Assembly (NCBI GenBank): GCA_021108325.1
Contig: JAIORB010000141.1
Coordinates: 1-59,586, forward strand
Direction: 5' to 3'
From: Bacteroidales bacterium
GTDB taxonomy: Bacteria; Bacteroidota; Bacteroidia; Bacteroidales; UBA12077
Length of the DNA stretch: 59,586 nt
Translations under genes and position numbers: made by a program
Notes under the pieces: generated by a model
Seen by the model: only the letters and a program-made list of their open reading frames with translations
Databases searched by the model: none
Told to the model about the DNA's origin: nothing
Part shown: positions 34,415 through 44,317 of the stretch, one piece after another
Numbering within the stretch: the stretch's first letter is position 1
Layout of the letters: each line of letters begins with the position of its first letter

Positions 34415-35515
34415 ATGAAGAAGTTTTTTAAAATTTTTATTTGGATTTTTATAGCAGTAATATTTATTGGTACTTTAGTTTTTTTGTATAATAAATCTAA
34501 GAAGAAAAAAGAAACGTTTACTACAGAAAAGCCTTTTATTACCAATATAGAGAACAAAACAGTTGCCACAGGGTCTATTGTACCCCGCAAAGAAATTGAA
34601 ATAAAACCACAGGTATCCGGAATTATCGAAGAAGTTTATATTGAGCCGGGAGATATAGTTAAGAATGGCGATTTAATAGCTAAAGTACGTATCATTCCTA
34701 ACATGATTAACCTTAATAATGCTGAGGCACGTTTAGATCAGGCTAAAATTGATAGCGATGATGCAAAATTGGTATACGAACGTCAGAAAAAAATATTTGA
34801 CGAGGGTGTTATTCCTGCTGCAGAATTTCAGCAATACGAAATAGCCTTAAACAGGAGTAAATCGGAATTAAATGCTGCTGAAAATAATTTGCAACTTATT
34901 AAGGAAGGAGTTACTAAAAAATCAGGACAAACAACTAATACTCTTATACGTTCAACTATTGAAGGAATGGTTCTTGATGTGCCGGTTAAGGAAGGTAATT
35001 CTGTAATTGAAAGTAATACGTTTAATGCAGGTACTACTATAGCTATTATAGCTGATATGGGAGAAATGATTTTTGAGGGTATGGTTGATGAAACTGAAGT
35101 TGGTAAAATCCATGAGGGAATGAATCTTTCTCTCTCTATTGGTGCAATAGACAAACAAAAATTTGATTCTAAACTTGAATATATTTCCCCTAAAGGAGTA
35201 GAAGATAATGGAGCAATAAAATTTGAAATTAAAGCAAAAGTAAAATTAAAAGAAGATTTCTTTATCAGATCAGGATATAGTGCTACTGCTGATATAGTTT
35301 TGGAACGCCTCGACAGTGTTCTGTCCATTAAAGAGAGTCTTATAGATTTTAGAAATGATTCTGCTTTTGTTGAAGTTGAGTTAGAGCCTCAAACATTCGA
35401 AGAAAGATATATTGAAATAGGACTTTCTGATGGAATAAATATTCAGATTCTTAAGGGAGTTTCTATTGATGATAATATCAAACAAAAAATTAAAGAAATA
35501 GAAAATCCAAGATAG
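34415..35515 (+). CDS. Periplasmic adaptor (HlyD/MacA family) of the ABC exporter
   Basis: The 366-residue membrane-fusion protein has an N-terminal signal anchor (about 5-25), a lipoyl-like half-motif (TGSIVPRKEIEIKPQVSGIIEEVYIEPGD) and an alpha-helical coiled-coil hairpin (ARLDQAKIDSDDAKLVYERQKKIFDEG ... ALNRSKSELNAAENNLQLIKEG). The second lipoyl half and beta-barrel follow (IRSTIEGMVLDVPVKEGNSV ... MIFEGMVDETEVGKIHEGM). It would link the MacB-type permeases to an outer-membrane channel encoded elsewhere. It is the last gene of the unit and is followed by a strong terminator. In most MacAB operons the adaptor is first, so the order here is unusual but not rare in Bacteroidota. Confidence 0.92.
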   Translation: MKKFFKIFIWIFIAVIFIGTLVFLYNKSKKKKETFTTEKPFITNIENKTVATGSIVPRKEIEIKPQVSGIIEEVYIEPGDIVKNGDLIAKVRIIPNMINLNNAEARLDQAKIDSDDAKLVYERQKKIFDEGVIPAAEFQQYEIALNRSKSELNAAENNLQLIKEGVTKKSGQTTNTLIRSTIEGMVLDVPVKEGNSVIESNTFNAGTTIAIIADMGEMIFEGMVDETEVGKIHEGMNLSLSIGAIDKQKFDSKLEYISPKGVEDNGAIKFEIKAKVKLKEDFFIRSGYSATADIVLERLDSVLSIKESLIDFRNDSAFVEVELEPQTFEERYIEIGLSDGINIQILKGVSIDDNIKQKIKEIENPR

Positions 35516-35545
35516 TAGATTATCTTGTATAATATTCCCTTATTT

Positions 35546-35582
35546 AAAAGCCGTCTCGTATTAAATGTGAGACGGCTTTTTA
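35546..35582 (+). terminator. Terminator of the ABC exporter operon
   Basis: AAAAGCCGTCTC and GAGACGGCTTTT form a 12-bp stem with an 11-nt loop followed by T's. Confidence 0.9.
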
Positions 35583-35634
35583 ACTCTTCCCTTTTATACT
35601 ATTCAATAAAATATATATGATGCTTATTTCAAAT

Positions 35635-35664
35635 TTTGAACTTTCTCAAATATTATTACATTTG
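35635..35664 (+). promoter_or_regulatory. Promoter of the symporter gene
   Basis: TTTG (35635-35638), 18 bases, TACATTTG (35657-35664), a near-consensus Bacteroidota promoter. The -7 box overlaps by its last base the start of the inverted repeat described next. Confidence 0.6.
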
Positions 35665-35724
35665 TTAACCTGATTAATTCATGAATTTCTTTCACGACTG
35701 AAAGGAGTAATTATTCAGGTTAAC
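35664..35724 (+). promoter_or_regulatory. Structured 5' leader of the symporter mRNA
   Basis: GTTAACCTGATTAATT (35664-35679) pairs with AATTATTCAGGTTAAC (35709-35724) in a 16-bp stem with one mismatch. The enclosed loop contains CTTTC-ACGACT-GAAAG and an AGGAGT. The structure begins close to the probable transcription start and ends 33 nt before the start codon. It does not match the glycine riboswitch or other riboswitches I know. Confidence 0.5.
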
Positions 35725-35757
35725 ATTTCATTTTATAACTAAAAGATATTAATTATT

Positions 35758-37476
35758 ATGCATCAATTGAATGAATTTTTCCAGACACTACATAGCTTTC
35801 TTGGTGGACATAATTGGTTTGTTTACCTTTTAGTGGGTACAGGTGTTTTCTTTACTATATATCTTAAATTCCCTCAGATAAGGTATTTTAAACATGCAGT
35901 AAAAATTGTTAGGGGTAAATTCGACAAGAAAGAAGATAAAGGAGATACATCACATTTTCAGGCATTAACAACAGCTCTTTCCGGTACAGTCGGAACAGGA
36001 AATATTGCGGGAGTTGCATTTGCAATTTATATGGGAGGTCCGGCAGCTTTGTTTTGGATGTTAGTTACAGCCTTTTTGGGAATGACAACAAAGTTTGTTG
36101 AAGTTACATTATCACATAAATACCGTGGTTTTGATGAAAAAGGAATGGTTGCTGGTGGCCCGATGTATTATATGAAAGAAAGACTGAACATTAATTTAAA
36201 AAATGGAAAGATAATTAAAACCGGTAAGTGGTTGGGTATATTTTTCGCCGGGGCTACAATCCTTTCTTCGTTTGGATCAGGAAGCATGCCTCAGATAAAT
36301 AGCATTACCGACTCGGTATTAGCAACTTTTGGTATTGAAAGAATAATAACCGGTGCAGTATTGGCAGTGTTATTAGCATTTGTTATAATTGGAGGAATTA
36401 AAAGGATTGCTAAAGTAACCGAACGTTTAGTTCCGGGAATGGCACTAATTTATCTTATTGGAGCTTTAGCTGTTATAATTACAAACTATCAGAATATTAT
36501 TCCTTCGTTTGGTGCTGTATTCTCAAATATTTTTACCGGGCAAGCTGCTGTTGGAGGGTTTTTGGGTGCAAGTTTTGCTTTTATGTTTAATCAGGGTGTT
36601 AATCGTGGGTTGTTTTCTAATGAAGCTGGTCAGGGTTCAGCTCCAATTGCTCACTCAGCTGCTCGTGCACACGAACCTGTTTCTGAAGGGTTGGTTGCAA
36701 TTCTGGAACCATTTATCGATACACTAATTATATGTACAATTACGGGATTAGTTCTTTTATCTTCGGGTGTATGGAATGAAAAATTCGATAATAAGTTTCA
36801 GAACACAGATATGATTGTGTTTGCAGATACTTATAATGAAGAAGTTAAAGAAGATCAAAAAGCTATCTTTAATCATTTAGCAAATGAAAGTTTATTACCT
36901 GTATTTAATGGAGACCTTGAAATTATTGATGGGGAAATTCAAAATGACTTAACAATCGTACATGCCCGATCAATTGCTGAAGATATTAAAGTACTTCTTG
37001 ACGATAAACCATTTAGTGGTAAAATAAATATTAACGATGGGAAAGTAAAAAATGGGGAAGCTAATGTTATTTTTACGGGAAAGTCGTTAATGCATAGTGC
37101 TCCATTAACGGCAAAAGCATTTACAAGGAGCTTTTTTGGAGACTGGGGAAAATATATTGTTTCAATCGGATTATTACTCTTTGCATTTTCAACGGCTATA
37201 TCGTGGTCGTATTATGGCGACAGATCCGTAACATTTTTATTTGGGTCGAAATATGTAATCTTTTATAGGTTCTTTTATGTAGTTGGATTTTTCTTTGCAG
37301 GGTTTACAGATACAACCATTATATGGAATTTATCATTACTAACAGTGGTATTTATGGCAATTCCAAACTTGTTTGGTATATTGTTATTGCGTAGGGAGGT
37401 AAAATCAACAATTAAATCTTATTGGGTTGATTTTAAATCAGAACATCCTGATGTAAAAATTCCTGAGAAAGTATAA
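35758..37476 (+). CDS. Sodium:alanine/glycine symporter (AgcS family) with an extra domain
   Basis: This 572-residue inner-membrane carrier takes up small neutral amino acids with Na+. Family blocks are [83 protein letters not shown] and [18 protein letters not shown]. It is longer than the usual 450-480. About residues 340-455 form a soluble segment inserted after [10 protein letters not shown] and before [14 protein letters not shown]. This insert contains beta-rich [18 protein letters not shown] and resembles no domain I can name. The gene is monocistronic, after a consensus promoter and a structured leader. Confidence 0.9.
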   Translation: MHQLNEFFQTLHSFLGGHNWFVYLLVGTGVFFTIYLKFPQIRYFKHAVKIVRGKFDKKEDKGDTSHFQALTTALSGTVGTGNIAGVAFAIYMGGPAALFWMLVTAFLGMTTKFVEVTLSHKYRGFDEKGMVAGGPMYYMKERLNINLKNGKIIKTGKWLGIFFAGATILSSFGSGSMPQINSITDSVLATFGIERIITGAVLAVLLAFVIIGGIKRIAKVTERLVPGMALIYLIGALAVIITNYQNIIPSFGAVFSNIFTGQAAVGGFLGASFAFMFNQGVNRGLFSNEAGQGSAPIAHSAARAHEPVSEGLVAILEPFIDTLIICTITGLVLLSSGVWNEKFDNKFQNTDMIVFADTYNEEVKEDQKAIFNHLANESLLPVFNGDLEIIDGEIQNDLTIVHARSIAEDIKVLLDDKPFSGKININDGKVKNGEANVIFTGKSLMHSAPLTAKAFTRSFFGDWGKYIVSIGLLLFAFSTAISWSYYGDRSVTFLFGSKYVIFYRFFYVVGFFFAGFTDTTIIWNLSLLTVVFMAIPNLFGILLLRREVKSTIKSYWVDFKSEHPDVKIPEKV

Positions 37477-37729
37477 AAAGTGTTATATAAAATTCATGCA
37501 TGACTTGTCAGGGAATTTCTACTTTTTTTCTCTTCGAGTATTTAATAATAAACACAAATTGCTGTTTAGTTATAGGAATTGTATTTAACTAATTAATTGT
37601 TTAAATTACAACTGTTTCTTATCCAGAGATTTAATTATTGTAGCCTACTAACTGATATTTATGTATACTAAAATAATATTTAATTATTTAAAAAATATAT
37701 TAAGACTTTCTAAATGAGATAGATACAAA

Positions 37730-40171
37730 ATGACGAAAAAAGCAGTATTGTCCATTTTACTTTCATTATTTATTCAGTTATCATATAGTATTGATTATAA
37801 TCAGACAGATAGCCTTGAAAATTTACTGGAAACCCTTGCCGATAGCCAGAGGGTTGATATGCTAAACAATCTTGCTGACAAATACAGGGGAATAGCACCT
37901 GGGAAAATTATCGAGTATGGGAACCAGGCTTTAGTATTATCAGAAGATTTAAATTATATATATGGAAAGGCAAATGCCTTAAAAAATATTGGACAGGGTT
38001 ACTTTAATTTAAGTGACTATGATAATTCGATTGATTATTTTTTCAGGTCGCTAAAACTAATGGAAGAATCCGTAGATAAAAAAGGTATTGCAGAATGCTA
38101 TCATAGTTTAGGAAATATTTATCTAGAAGTGAAAAAATATGATAATGCTTTAGAATATTATCAAAAATCATTAACAATTAAAAAGGAAATTGGAAACAAA
38201 AAAAATATTGCTGCAACTTTAAATAATATTGGTGTTGTTTATCTTGTATTAGGCGAAAATGATAAAGCATTGGAATATCATTGGGAATCTTTACACTTAA
38301 AGGAGAAAATATATGATTTAATTGGTATTTCATATTCATTAAACAATATTGGATATGCATATTTTAATGAAAACAATTTCGATAAAGCTTTAGAATATTA
38401 TTTTAAATCTCTGAATATTAGAAGAGATATTGGAAATAAAAAAGAAATAGCTGTTTCTCTTTTTAATATAGGGGAGGCTTATGTTAAATTGAATGATTTT
38501 TCTAGAGCTGAAGATTATTTATCAAAATCTCTTGAACTGGCAAAGGAAACTGATGCAAAAACCCTCATAAAAGACATTTATTATACATACACAGAACTAT
38601 TTAATATAACCAAAGACTATAAAAAAGCATTTGAATACCATGTATTACATACAGAGGTAAAGGATAGTATATACAATAAAGAAAGCAGCTTGCAAATAGC
38701 AAAGATACAAACCATATACGAAACAGAAAAGAAAGAAAAGGAAATAGAAATATTGAATAAAGAAAAACAAATCCAGAACAGTAAACTTGTAAAACAAAGA
38801 ATTATAGTGTATTCTGTAATTTGTTTTTCTGTTTTAATTTTAATCATTGTATTTGTATTATATAATCGATTCCGATTAAAAAAGAAGGCTAATATATTAT
38901 TATCTGAACAAAACTTTAAGATTCTACAGCAAAAAGAGGAAATTTTTACTCAGGCTGAAGAACTTTCAAAACATCGTAATCAATTAGAACATTTGGTTGA
39001 AATTAGAACTGCTGAATTAAAAATAGCAAAAGAAAAAGCTGAAGAGTCAGGCAGGTTAAAAACTGCTTTTCTGGCCAATATGTCGCATGAAATAAGAACA
39101 CCAATGAATGCTATAATCGGATTCTCTAATTTGCTTATAGATCCGGACATTGAAAAAAAGCAAAAAGAAGACTTCGTAAAAACACTCACTCATAATAGCG
39201 ATGCATTGCTACAGTTAATTGATGATATTCTTGATATAGCTAAAATTGATTCGAGCCAGTTAATTATTCATAAAACTGAATGGATGCTTAATGAAATGTT
39301 AAGGGAGTTGTTAAATAAATTTCTTGAAGAAAAAGAGTACAAAAACAAGCAAAACATTGATTTAAAATTAGTTTTGAAAAATAAAGATAGAAATATTAAG
39401 ATATATTGTGATCAGTTTCGCATTAAACAAATTTTATCAAACTTAATTGATAATGCTTTAAAATTTACTGAAAAAGGTTCGGTTGAATTTGGATATGAAT
39501 TAGGGAACCAAACTGACCAATCTTATATAGAATTTTTTGTTAAAGATACAGGTATTGGTATATCAGAAGAACAACAAAAATATATATTTAAAAGATTTAC
39601 TAAAATAGAAAATGATATAAAAAAATTATATAGAGGGGCGGGGCTGGGATTAGCAATTTCCAAAGGTCTTGTTGATGTACTCGGTGGTAAAATCTGGCTT
39701 AAATCAAGAATCAACAATGGTACTGAATTTTACTTTACAGTTCCTTGTGATAAAATATCAGAAGAAGAAAAGCTGGTTAATGAGAGACCAAACTTTACTG
39801 CAAATTATAATTGGCCAGATAAAACAATTCTTATTGCAGAAGATGAAGATAGTAATTTCTCTTATCTTAAAGTGCTTTTATCAAATACAAAAGCTAAAAT
39901 TTTACGGGCTAAAGATGGTAAAGATGCTGTAGATATTTGTCAAAAAAATAAAGTTGATTTAATTCTAATGGATATTAAAATGCCTGAAATGGATGGTGTT
40001 GAAGCTACTGGTTTTATAAAAAAACAATTACCTGATATACCCATCATTGTACAATCAGCTTACTCAGCCTCAGCAGATTTTATATCTATCGCAGGGAATA
40101 CTTTTAATGATATAGTTGAAAAGCCTATTTCTGCTACAAAAATTTTAACGATGATAAGCAAATATTTATGA
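37730..40171 (+). CDS. Hybrid sensor histidine kinase with TPR sensor and receiver domain
   Basis: The 813-residue protein has a signal peptide and about six periplasmic TPRs (residues about 55-290, e.g. GIAECYHSLGNIYLEVKKYDNALEYYQKSL). One transmembrane helix is at about 360-382 (YSVICFSVLILIIVFVLYNRF), then a coiled coil and HisKA with His453 in FLANMSHEIRTPMNA. The ATPase domain has N box FRIKQILSNLIDNALKFT, G1 VKDTGIGIS and G2 GLGLAISKGLV. The C-terminal receiver has Asp748 in LILMDIKMPEMDGVEAT. TPR-sensor hybrid kinases are common in Bacteroidota; the signal and output partner are unknown. The SpoIIE-type phosphatase converges on it (23-nt gap), a possible but unproved link. Confidence 0.94.
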   Translation: MTKKAVLSILLSLFIQLSYSIDYNQTDSLENLLETLADSQRVDMLNNLADKYRGIAPGKIIEYGNQALVLSEDLNYIYGKANALKNIGQGYFNLSDYDNSIDYFFRSLKLMEESVDKKGIAECYHSLGNIYLEVKKYDNALEYYQKSLTIKKEIGNKKNIAATLNNIGVVYLVLGENDKALEYHWESLHLKEKIYDLIGISYSLNNIGYAYFNENNFDKALEYYFKSLNIRRDIGNKKEIAVSLFNIGEAYVKLNDFSRAEDYLSKSLELAKETDAKTLIKDIYYTYTELFNITKDYKKAFEYHVLHTEVKDSIYNKESSLQIAKIQTIYETEKKEKEIEILNKEKQIQNSKLVKQRIIVYSVICFSVLILIIVFVLYNRFRLKKKANILLSEQNFKILQQKEEIFTQAEELSKHRNQLEHLVEIRTAELKIAKEKAEESGRLKTAFLANMSHEIRTPMNAIIGFSNLLIDPDIEKKQKEDFVKTLTHNSDALLQLIDDILDIAKIDSSQLIIHKTEWMLNEMLRELLNKFLEEKEYKNKQNIDLKLVLKNKDRNIKIYCDQFRIKQILSNLIDNALKFTEKGSVEFGYELGNQTDQSYIEFFVKDTGIGISEEQQKYIFKRFTKIENDIKKLYRGAGLGLAISKGLVDVLGGKIWLKSRINNGTEFYFTVPCDKISEEEKLVNERPNFTANYNWPDKTILIAEDEDSNFSYLKVLLSNTKAKILRAKDGKDAVDICQKNKVDLILMDIKMPEMDGVEATGFIKKQLPDIPIIVQSAYSASADFISIAGNTFNDIVEKPISATKILTMISKYL

Positions 40172-40194
40172 TTTATCCGAAAGATGAATAGTTT

Positions 40195-41592
40195 TTATGG
40201 TTTAAATCCAAGGACCATTATGTCATCAATTTGTTCATATTTATTATCCATCCAGTTATTTAAACTTAGTTTAATAAGATCTCTTTGGGTTTCGAGAGGC
40301 TCATTGTGAATTTCTAATAATAGGTGTTTAAATCTTCTTGAAAGGAATTTTTTACCATCATCACCTCCAAATTGATCCATTAATCCATCCGAGAACAGAT
40401 AAAAAACATCTCCTTCTTTATATTCAATTTCGTTATTTTGGAAAGGGATTTCAAGAGGAGTTACACCAATAGGATTTCGTGTAGGTTTATATTCTATAAG
40501 TTTATTGTTTCGGATAAGATATAATGGTGCATTTGCTCCTGCATATTGCATTATCTTTTCTTTATGATTAATTACACATAGTGCTATGTCTATACCACTA
40601 TTGTGCGAATAATCACTTTCCGTTTGATTTAAGGTGTCTTTTAATTCATATCTTAAAATTTCAAGCGTTTGATTTGCTTTGGTAGTTTCTTTTCTGCGAA
40701 CAATTTCGTTTAGTAAAGATATACCTAAAACACTCATAAAAGCTCCTGCAACTCCATGTCCTGTGCAGTCTGCAGCAGCAATAATAGTAAAATCATTTAT
40801 TTTCTTTACCCAATAGAAATCTCCACTTACTATATCTTTTGGAAGATAAAATATGAAATAATCAGGAAGTATCTTCTTTATTGTTTTTTGTCCTGTTAAC
40901 ATACCGGTTTGCAGACTTTTAGCATATTGAATACTATCAGTAATTTGTTTTTTCTGAAATATTAGCTCATTTCTCTGTGAGGTAGAAATAGCCTTTTCTT
41001 CGCGATAACTTTTTACTAGTATTGCAACAACAAAGTATATAAGCATAAAAGAAAACAGGAAGGTAATTGTTACATCATAGAATTTTATAAAGTCATTTTC
41101 ATAAGGAGTAATTAAATTTGGGAATCTTCTTTCAAGATAAAATAAGAGAATTAAGTTTAACAAAAAGCCGGTAATAACAATAACCCGGTTTTTTCCTTCG
41201 GTAATTATTACAAATATAATCAGGCCAACCAGATAAACAAATACGACAGGGCCTTCAGAACCGGCATTGAAAAACCAAACTGTTGATAAAATTAAAAGGC
41301 AATAAATAATAAATGGTGTAATTAAGGGCTTATATATTTTTCTTTTTCTTGAATAAAGATAAAAAGCAGAAAGCACTATAGTTGATAAAATTGTAAATAA
41401 AGTCAGGTTTAAATTAAGTTGTAAAGCAATATTTGTAATACTTGCAAAACAGGCTGCCAGGGCAGAAAAAAGACTCACCGAATTAAAGAACCGGTGCTCC
41501 AGACTATAATTTTCTCTGTTCCCAAAAAGTAAATCAGTATAACTGTAATTTTCTTTTTTATAAGAATCTGATATATTTTGTTTCATTTTCAA
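40195..41592 (-). CDS. Membrane-bound PP2C-type (SpoIIE) serine/threonine phosphatase
   Basis: The 465-residue protein has six predicted transmembrane helices (about 35-195), a short coiled-coil linker (EEKAISTSQRNELIFQKKQITDSIQYAKSLQ) and a SpoIIE/RsbU-type phosphatase domain (about 225-465). The domain has metal-binding Asp residues in FYWVKKINDFTIIAAADCTGHGVAGAFMSVLG and FYLFSDGLMDQFGGDDGKKF, plus the IDIALCVINHKEKIMQYAGANAPLYLIRN block. Such enzymes dephosphorylate anti-anti-sigma-like or other partner-switching proteins. No STAS or HPK partner is nearby. Confidence 0.93.
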   Translation of the reverse strand: MKMKQNISDSYKKENYSYTDLLFGNRENYSLEHRFFNSVSLFSALAACFASITNIALQLNLNLTLFTILSTIVLSAFYLYSRKRKIYKPLITPFIIYCLLILSTVWFFNAGSEGPVVFVYLVGLIIFVIITEGKNRVIVITGFLLNLILLFYLERRFPNLITPYENDFIKFYDVTITFLFSFMLIYFVVAILVKSYREEKAISTSQRNELIFQKKQITDSIQYAKSLQTGMLTGQKTIKKILPDYFIFYLPKDIVSGDFYWVKKINDFTIIAAADCTGHGVAGAFMSVLGISLLNEIVRRKETTKANQTLEILRYELKDTLNQTESDYSHNSGIDIALCVINHKEKIMQYAGANAPLYLIRNNKLIEYKPTRNPIGVTPLEIPFQNNEIEYKEGDVFYLFSDGLMDQFGGDDGKKFLSRRFKHLLLEIHNEPLETQRDLIKLSLNNWMDNKYEQIDDIMVLGFKP

Positions 41593-41763
41593 CCTAGATA
41601 AAAAACAAAACTGGAATATAAATTAAATGGTATTGTTTAAATTCCAGCAATAAGGATAGCTAATTTAAGTAAATAATATTAATTATCAAATATGAAATTC
41701 GTGATGTATTGACAGATAACGTTTAATGTGAAATGAACATTAATGATCTGCCTTTAAAATGTA

Positions 41764-43173
41764 TTATCTCCGTTCGAGCAAAACAATATTTTCAACATGA
41801 TGAGTATGTGGAAACATATCAACAGGTTGAACTTTTGTTACTTTGTAATTAATATCTAACAGATTTATATCTCGTGCTTGTGTTGCCGGATTACAACTTA
41901 CATAAACTATCTTCTGTGGATTTGCTTTAAGAATTGATTCAATAACATCTTTGTGCATGCCGGCTCTCGGAGGATCAGAAATAATAACATCGGGATTACC
42001 ATGTTTTTTAATAAAATCAGTAGTGAGGATATCTTTCATGTCACCGGCAAAAAAATCAGTATTTGTGATATTATTAATCTCAGAATTTACTTTTGCATCT
42101 TCAATAGCTTCAGGAATAAACTCAATTCCAATAACCTTTTTTGCTTTTTTTGCTACAAAATTTGCTATAGTTCCTGTTCCCGTGTAAAGATCATAAACAA
42201 TTTCGTCGCCTGTTAAATCGGCAAATTCTCTCGTTTTACAATATAAATTATATGCTTGTTCAGAATTAGTCTGATAGAAAGATTTTGGACCGATTTTAAA
42301 TCTTAAATCTTCCATTTGTTCGAAGAAATGATCTTTTCCTTTAAAATGAATTACTTCCTGATCGGATATTGAATCATTCGCTTTGGAATTTACGATATAC
42401 ATTAACGAGGTAATTTCCGAAAATTTATCCGTGATATGATTTAATAAAGATTTTATGATTTTCTGATCATCATAAAAGAAAACAACAATAACCATAAGTT
42501 CTTTTGTGGTTGACGTTCTTATAATTACATTTCTCAGTAAGCCTTCTTGTTTCCTTAAATCAAAATATGTAAGATTGTTTTCGTCAGCGTATTTCTTTAT
42601 TTCAAGCCTGATTGCATTTGAAGGCTCTTCCTGTAAATAGCAACTATTAATATTTACAATCTTATCCCATATTTTTGGAACATGAAAACCTAAAGCGTTG
42701 CCTCTTTCAAATGTGTCTTGAGTATTTATCTCTTCTTTTGTTAACCAACGTTTATTCGAAAAGGTAAATTCAAGTTTATTCCTATAATAAGTGGTTTTAT
42801 CTGATGGAAGTATATAATCAATTGCCGGCAATTCAACTTTTGCTATGCGCTCTAAATTATCAATAACTTGTTGGTGCTTATATTTTAATTGTTCCTCGTA
42901 CGGAAGATTTTGCCATTTACAACCGCCACAAACTCCAAAGTGTTCGCAGAAAGGTTTAACCCTAACATCCGAATATTTATGAAACTTAACAGGAATAGCT
43001 TCCATAAAACTCTTTCGTTTTTTTGTAACCTGTACATCAACTATATCGCCCGGAACAGCTTGTGTAACAAAAACAACTTTATTATCAATTTTGGCTATCG
43101 CTTTTCCTTCTGCTGCAACATCAATAATCTCAACTTTTTCAAGTAACGGCAATGATTTTCTTTTTCTTCCCAC
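41764..43173 (-). CDS. rlmD: 23S rRNA (uracil-5)-methyltransferase, RlmD-type
   Basis: The enzyme (about 469 residues from GTG 43173) should methylate C5 of a uridine in 23S rRNA. It has an N-terminal TRAM domain (VEIIDVAAEGKAIAKIDNKVVFV), a [4Fe-4S] site (CEHFGVCGGC, Cys76, 82, 85), SAM site VYDLYTGTGTIANFVA, motif DPPRAGM and nucleophile YVSCNPATQARD. An ATG at 43260 opens the frame further upstream, but it lies inside the right-hand flank of an insertion sequence and upstream of a TATCTTTG promoter box. The extra residues (with CPESFRDEV encoded by a palindrome) match nothing. GTG before GRKRKSLPLLEKVEI is therefore the preferred start. Family members can also be RumA/TrmA-like, so the target base is not certain. 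Confidence 0.9.
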   Translation of the reverse strand: MGRKRKSLPLLEKVEIIDVAAEGKAIAKIDNKVVFVTQAVPGDIVDVQVTKKRKSFMEAIPVKFHKYSDVRVKPFCEHFGVCGGCKWQNLPYEEQLKYKHQQVIDNLERIAKVELPAIDYILPSDKTTYYRNKLEFTFSNKRWLTKEEINTQDTFERGNALGFHVPKIWDKIVNINSCYLQEEPSNAIRLEIKKYADENNLTYFDLRKQEGLLRNVIIRTSTTKELMVIVVFFYDDQKIIKSLLNHITDKFSEITSLMYIVNSKANDSISDQEVIHFKGKDHFFEQMEDLRFKIGPKSFYQTNSEQAYNLYCKTREFADLTGDEIVYDLYTGTGTIANFVAKKAKKVIGIEFIPEAIEDAKVNSEINNITNTDFFAGDMKDILTTDFIKKHGNPDVIISDPPRAGMHKDVIESILKANPQKIVYVSCNPATQARDINLLDINYKVTKVQPVDMFPHTHHVENIVLLERR

Positions 43174-43194
43174 TTCAAATGAATTTAATTTGTG

Positions 43195-43223
43195 CAAAGA
43201 TAAATAAAGTTTTGAGTTACAAA
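43195..43223 (-). promoter_or_regulatory. Promoter of the RlmD-type gene
   Basis: On the minus strand: TTTG (43223-43220), 17 bases, TATCTTTG (43202-43195), ending 22 nt before the GTG start codon. It lies between the gene and the insertion element, so the insertion did not remove it. Confidence 0.6.
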
Positions 43224-43228
43224 CTTCA

Positions 43229-43246
43229 TCCCGAAAACTTTCGGGA
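43229..43246. repeat. TCCCGA-type palindrome
   Basis: TCCCGAAAACTTTCGGGA, a palindrome with 8-bp arms, 3 nt left of the IS30-family element. It is a member of the dispersed family also seen at 10309, 11086, 25247 and 59490. Confidence 0.7.
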
Positions 43247-43256
43247 CAACGAAAAT

Positions 43257-44249
43257 TCAAGATGCAAGTGCGACATTATTATCAAATTTATTTAAAAATA
43301 CCTTTCCAGGCGTATTATAGTTGAGTTTTTTTCTTGGTCTTCTATTTAACTTCATGGTTATTTCGTTAATATATAGACGATTAACATCTTTAAAGTCTGT
43401 TTTTTTAGGGATATATTGTCTAATCAATCTATTTGTATATTCATTAAGACCTCTTTCCCACGAAGAATAAGGATGCGCAAAATAAAATAATGCTCCAAGT
43501 TTTTTAGAAATATATTTATGCATTGTAAATTCAGTTCCGTTATCAGAAGTTATCGAAAGTACTAAATCTTTAAAAGGCATCATAAGTTTAACTACAGCTT
43601 CGGCTAATTCTTGAGCATTCTTTCCATTAAGCTTAGCAATTAGGACGAAAGCAGTTACTCTTTCAGCAATGGTTACAATAGCACCTTTATTATCTTTACC
43701 CACAATAGTATCAATCTCCCAGTCACCAATTCTTTGTTTATTATTAATCCATTCGGGTCTCTCATCAATAGATACTTTATCTTTTATAATACATCTTTTA
43801 CCTTTCCCGCTGCCATATCTTTTTCTGTATTTTTTAGAGGCTACACGCAAGTTTTTATATAACATACCTCCTTCAGCTTTATCTTGATAAACAAACTTGT
43901 AAATACTCTCATGACTAACCATATCAATATTATTTTCTTTACAATATCCCAATATCTGTTCTGGAGACCATTGTTCCTTCGACAACTTCTCTATAATAAA
44001 CTTTTCCATAGAAAAAGTAAAACTGCGGTTATAAGAGAACCTTTCTTTTTGTTCTTCTGAGAGTTCTTGTGCGAAAGTAGCATTATACTTACCTGTTTTT
44101 GTTTGGTTACGTTTAAGCTCTCTGTAGATGGATGGGCGATGAATACTAAGTTGCTTAGCAATAAACGAAACTTTATGTCCTGCTTTTAATAAAGTCTCTA
44201 TTTTAATCCTTTGCTCTTCAGTAATATGATTATAATTCTTTTTGTCCAT
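43257..44249 (-). CDS. IS30-family transposase
   Basis: The 330-residue DDE transposase is intact. An N-terminal helix-turn-helix pair binds the ends (HITEEQRIKIETLLKAGHKVSFIAKQL; HRPSIYRELKRNQT). The catalytic core has Asp in RIGDWEIDTIVGKD, Asp in SITSDNGTEF and Glu in SSWERGLNEYTNRLIRQY, followed by the family tail RPRKKLNYNTPGKVF. Codon use and base composition resemble the surroundings. With no frameshift and matching ends, it may still be active. Confidence 0.95.
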   Translation of the reverse strand: MDKKNYNHITEEQRIKIETLLKAGHKVSFIAKQLSIHRPSIYRELKRNQTKTGKYNATFAQELSEEQKERFSYNRSFTFSMEKFIIEKLSKEQWSPEQILGYCKENNIDMVSHESIYKFVYQDKAEGGMLYKNLRVASKKYRKRYGSGKGKRCIIKDKVSIDERPEWINNKQRIGDWEIDTIVGKDNKGAIVTIAERVTAFVLIAKLNGKNAQELAEAVVKLMMPFKDLVLSITSDNGTEFTMHKYISKKLGALFYFAHPYSSWERGLNEYTNRLIRQYIPKKTDFKDVNRLYINEITMKLNRRPRKKLNYNTPGKVFLNKFDNNVALAS

Positions 44250-44267
44250 AATGCAACAGATTTAAGC

Positions 44268-44317
44268 TTTCCCTTTCAAAGATAAAAAATCTAGATTTTT
44301 TATCTTTGAAAGGGAAA
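44268..44317. repeat. 50-bp perfect palindrome inside the insertion element
   Basis: Two 25-bp arms (44268-44292, 44293-44317), perfectly complementary with no loop, centred on CTAG. They lie between the right terminal repeat and the transposase start (18 nt from its ATG). In RNA running into the element it would form a long hairpin near the ribosome-binding region. Confidence 0.85.

Noticed and set aside
34828-35328. 166-codon minus-strand ORF
   Set aside because: Lies fully inside the adaptor gene on the opposite strand, is Ser/Ile/Pro-rich without domain features; the plus-strand frame is a clear HlyD-family protein.
35664-35757. Glycine riboswitch before the symporter
   Set aside because: The conserved glycine-riboswitch core was not found; only a stem-loop is visible.
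43174-43260. ATG at 43260 as the start of the RlmD-type gene
   Set aside because: The added residues are encoded by a palindrome and insertion-sequence flank, lie upstream of a good promoter box and match no family member; GTG 43173 fits the family N-terminus.
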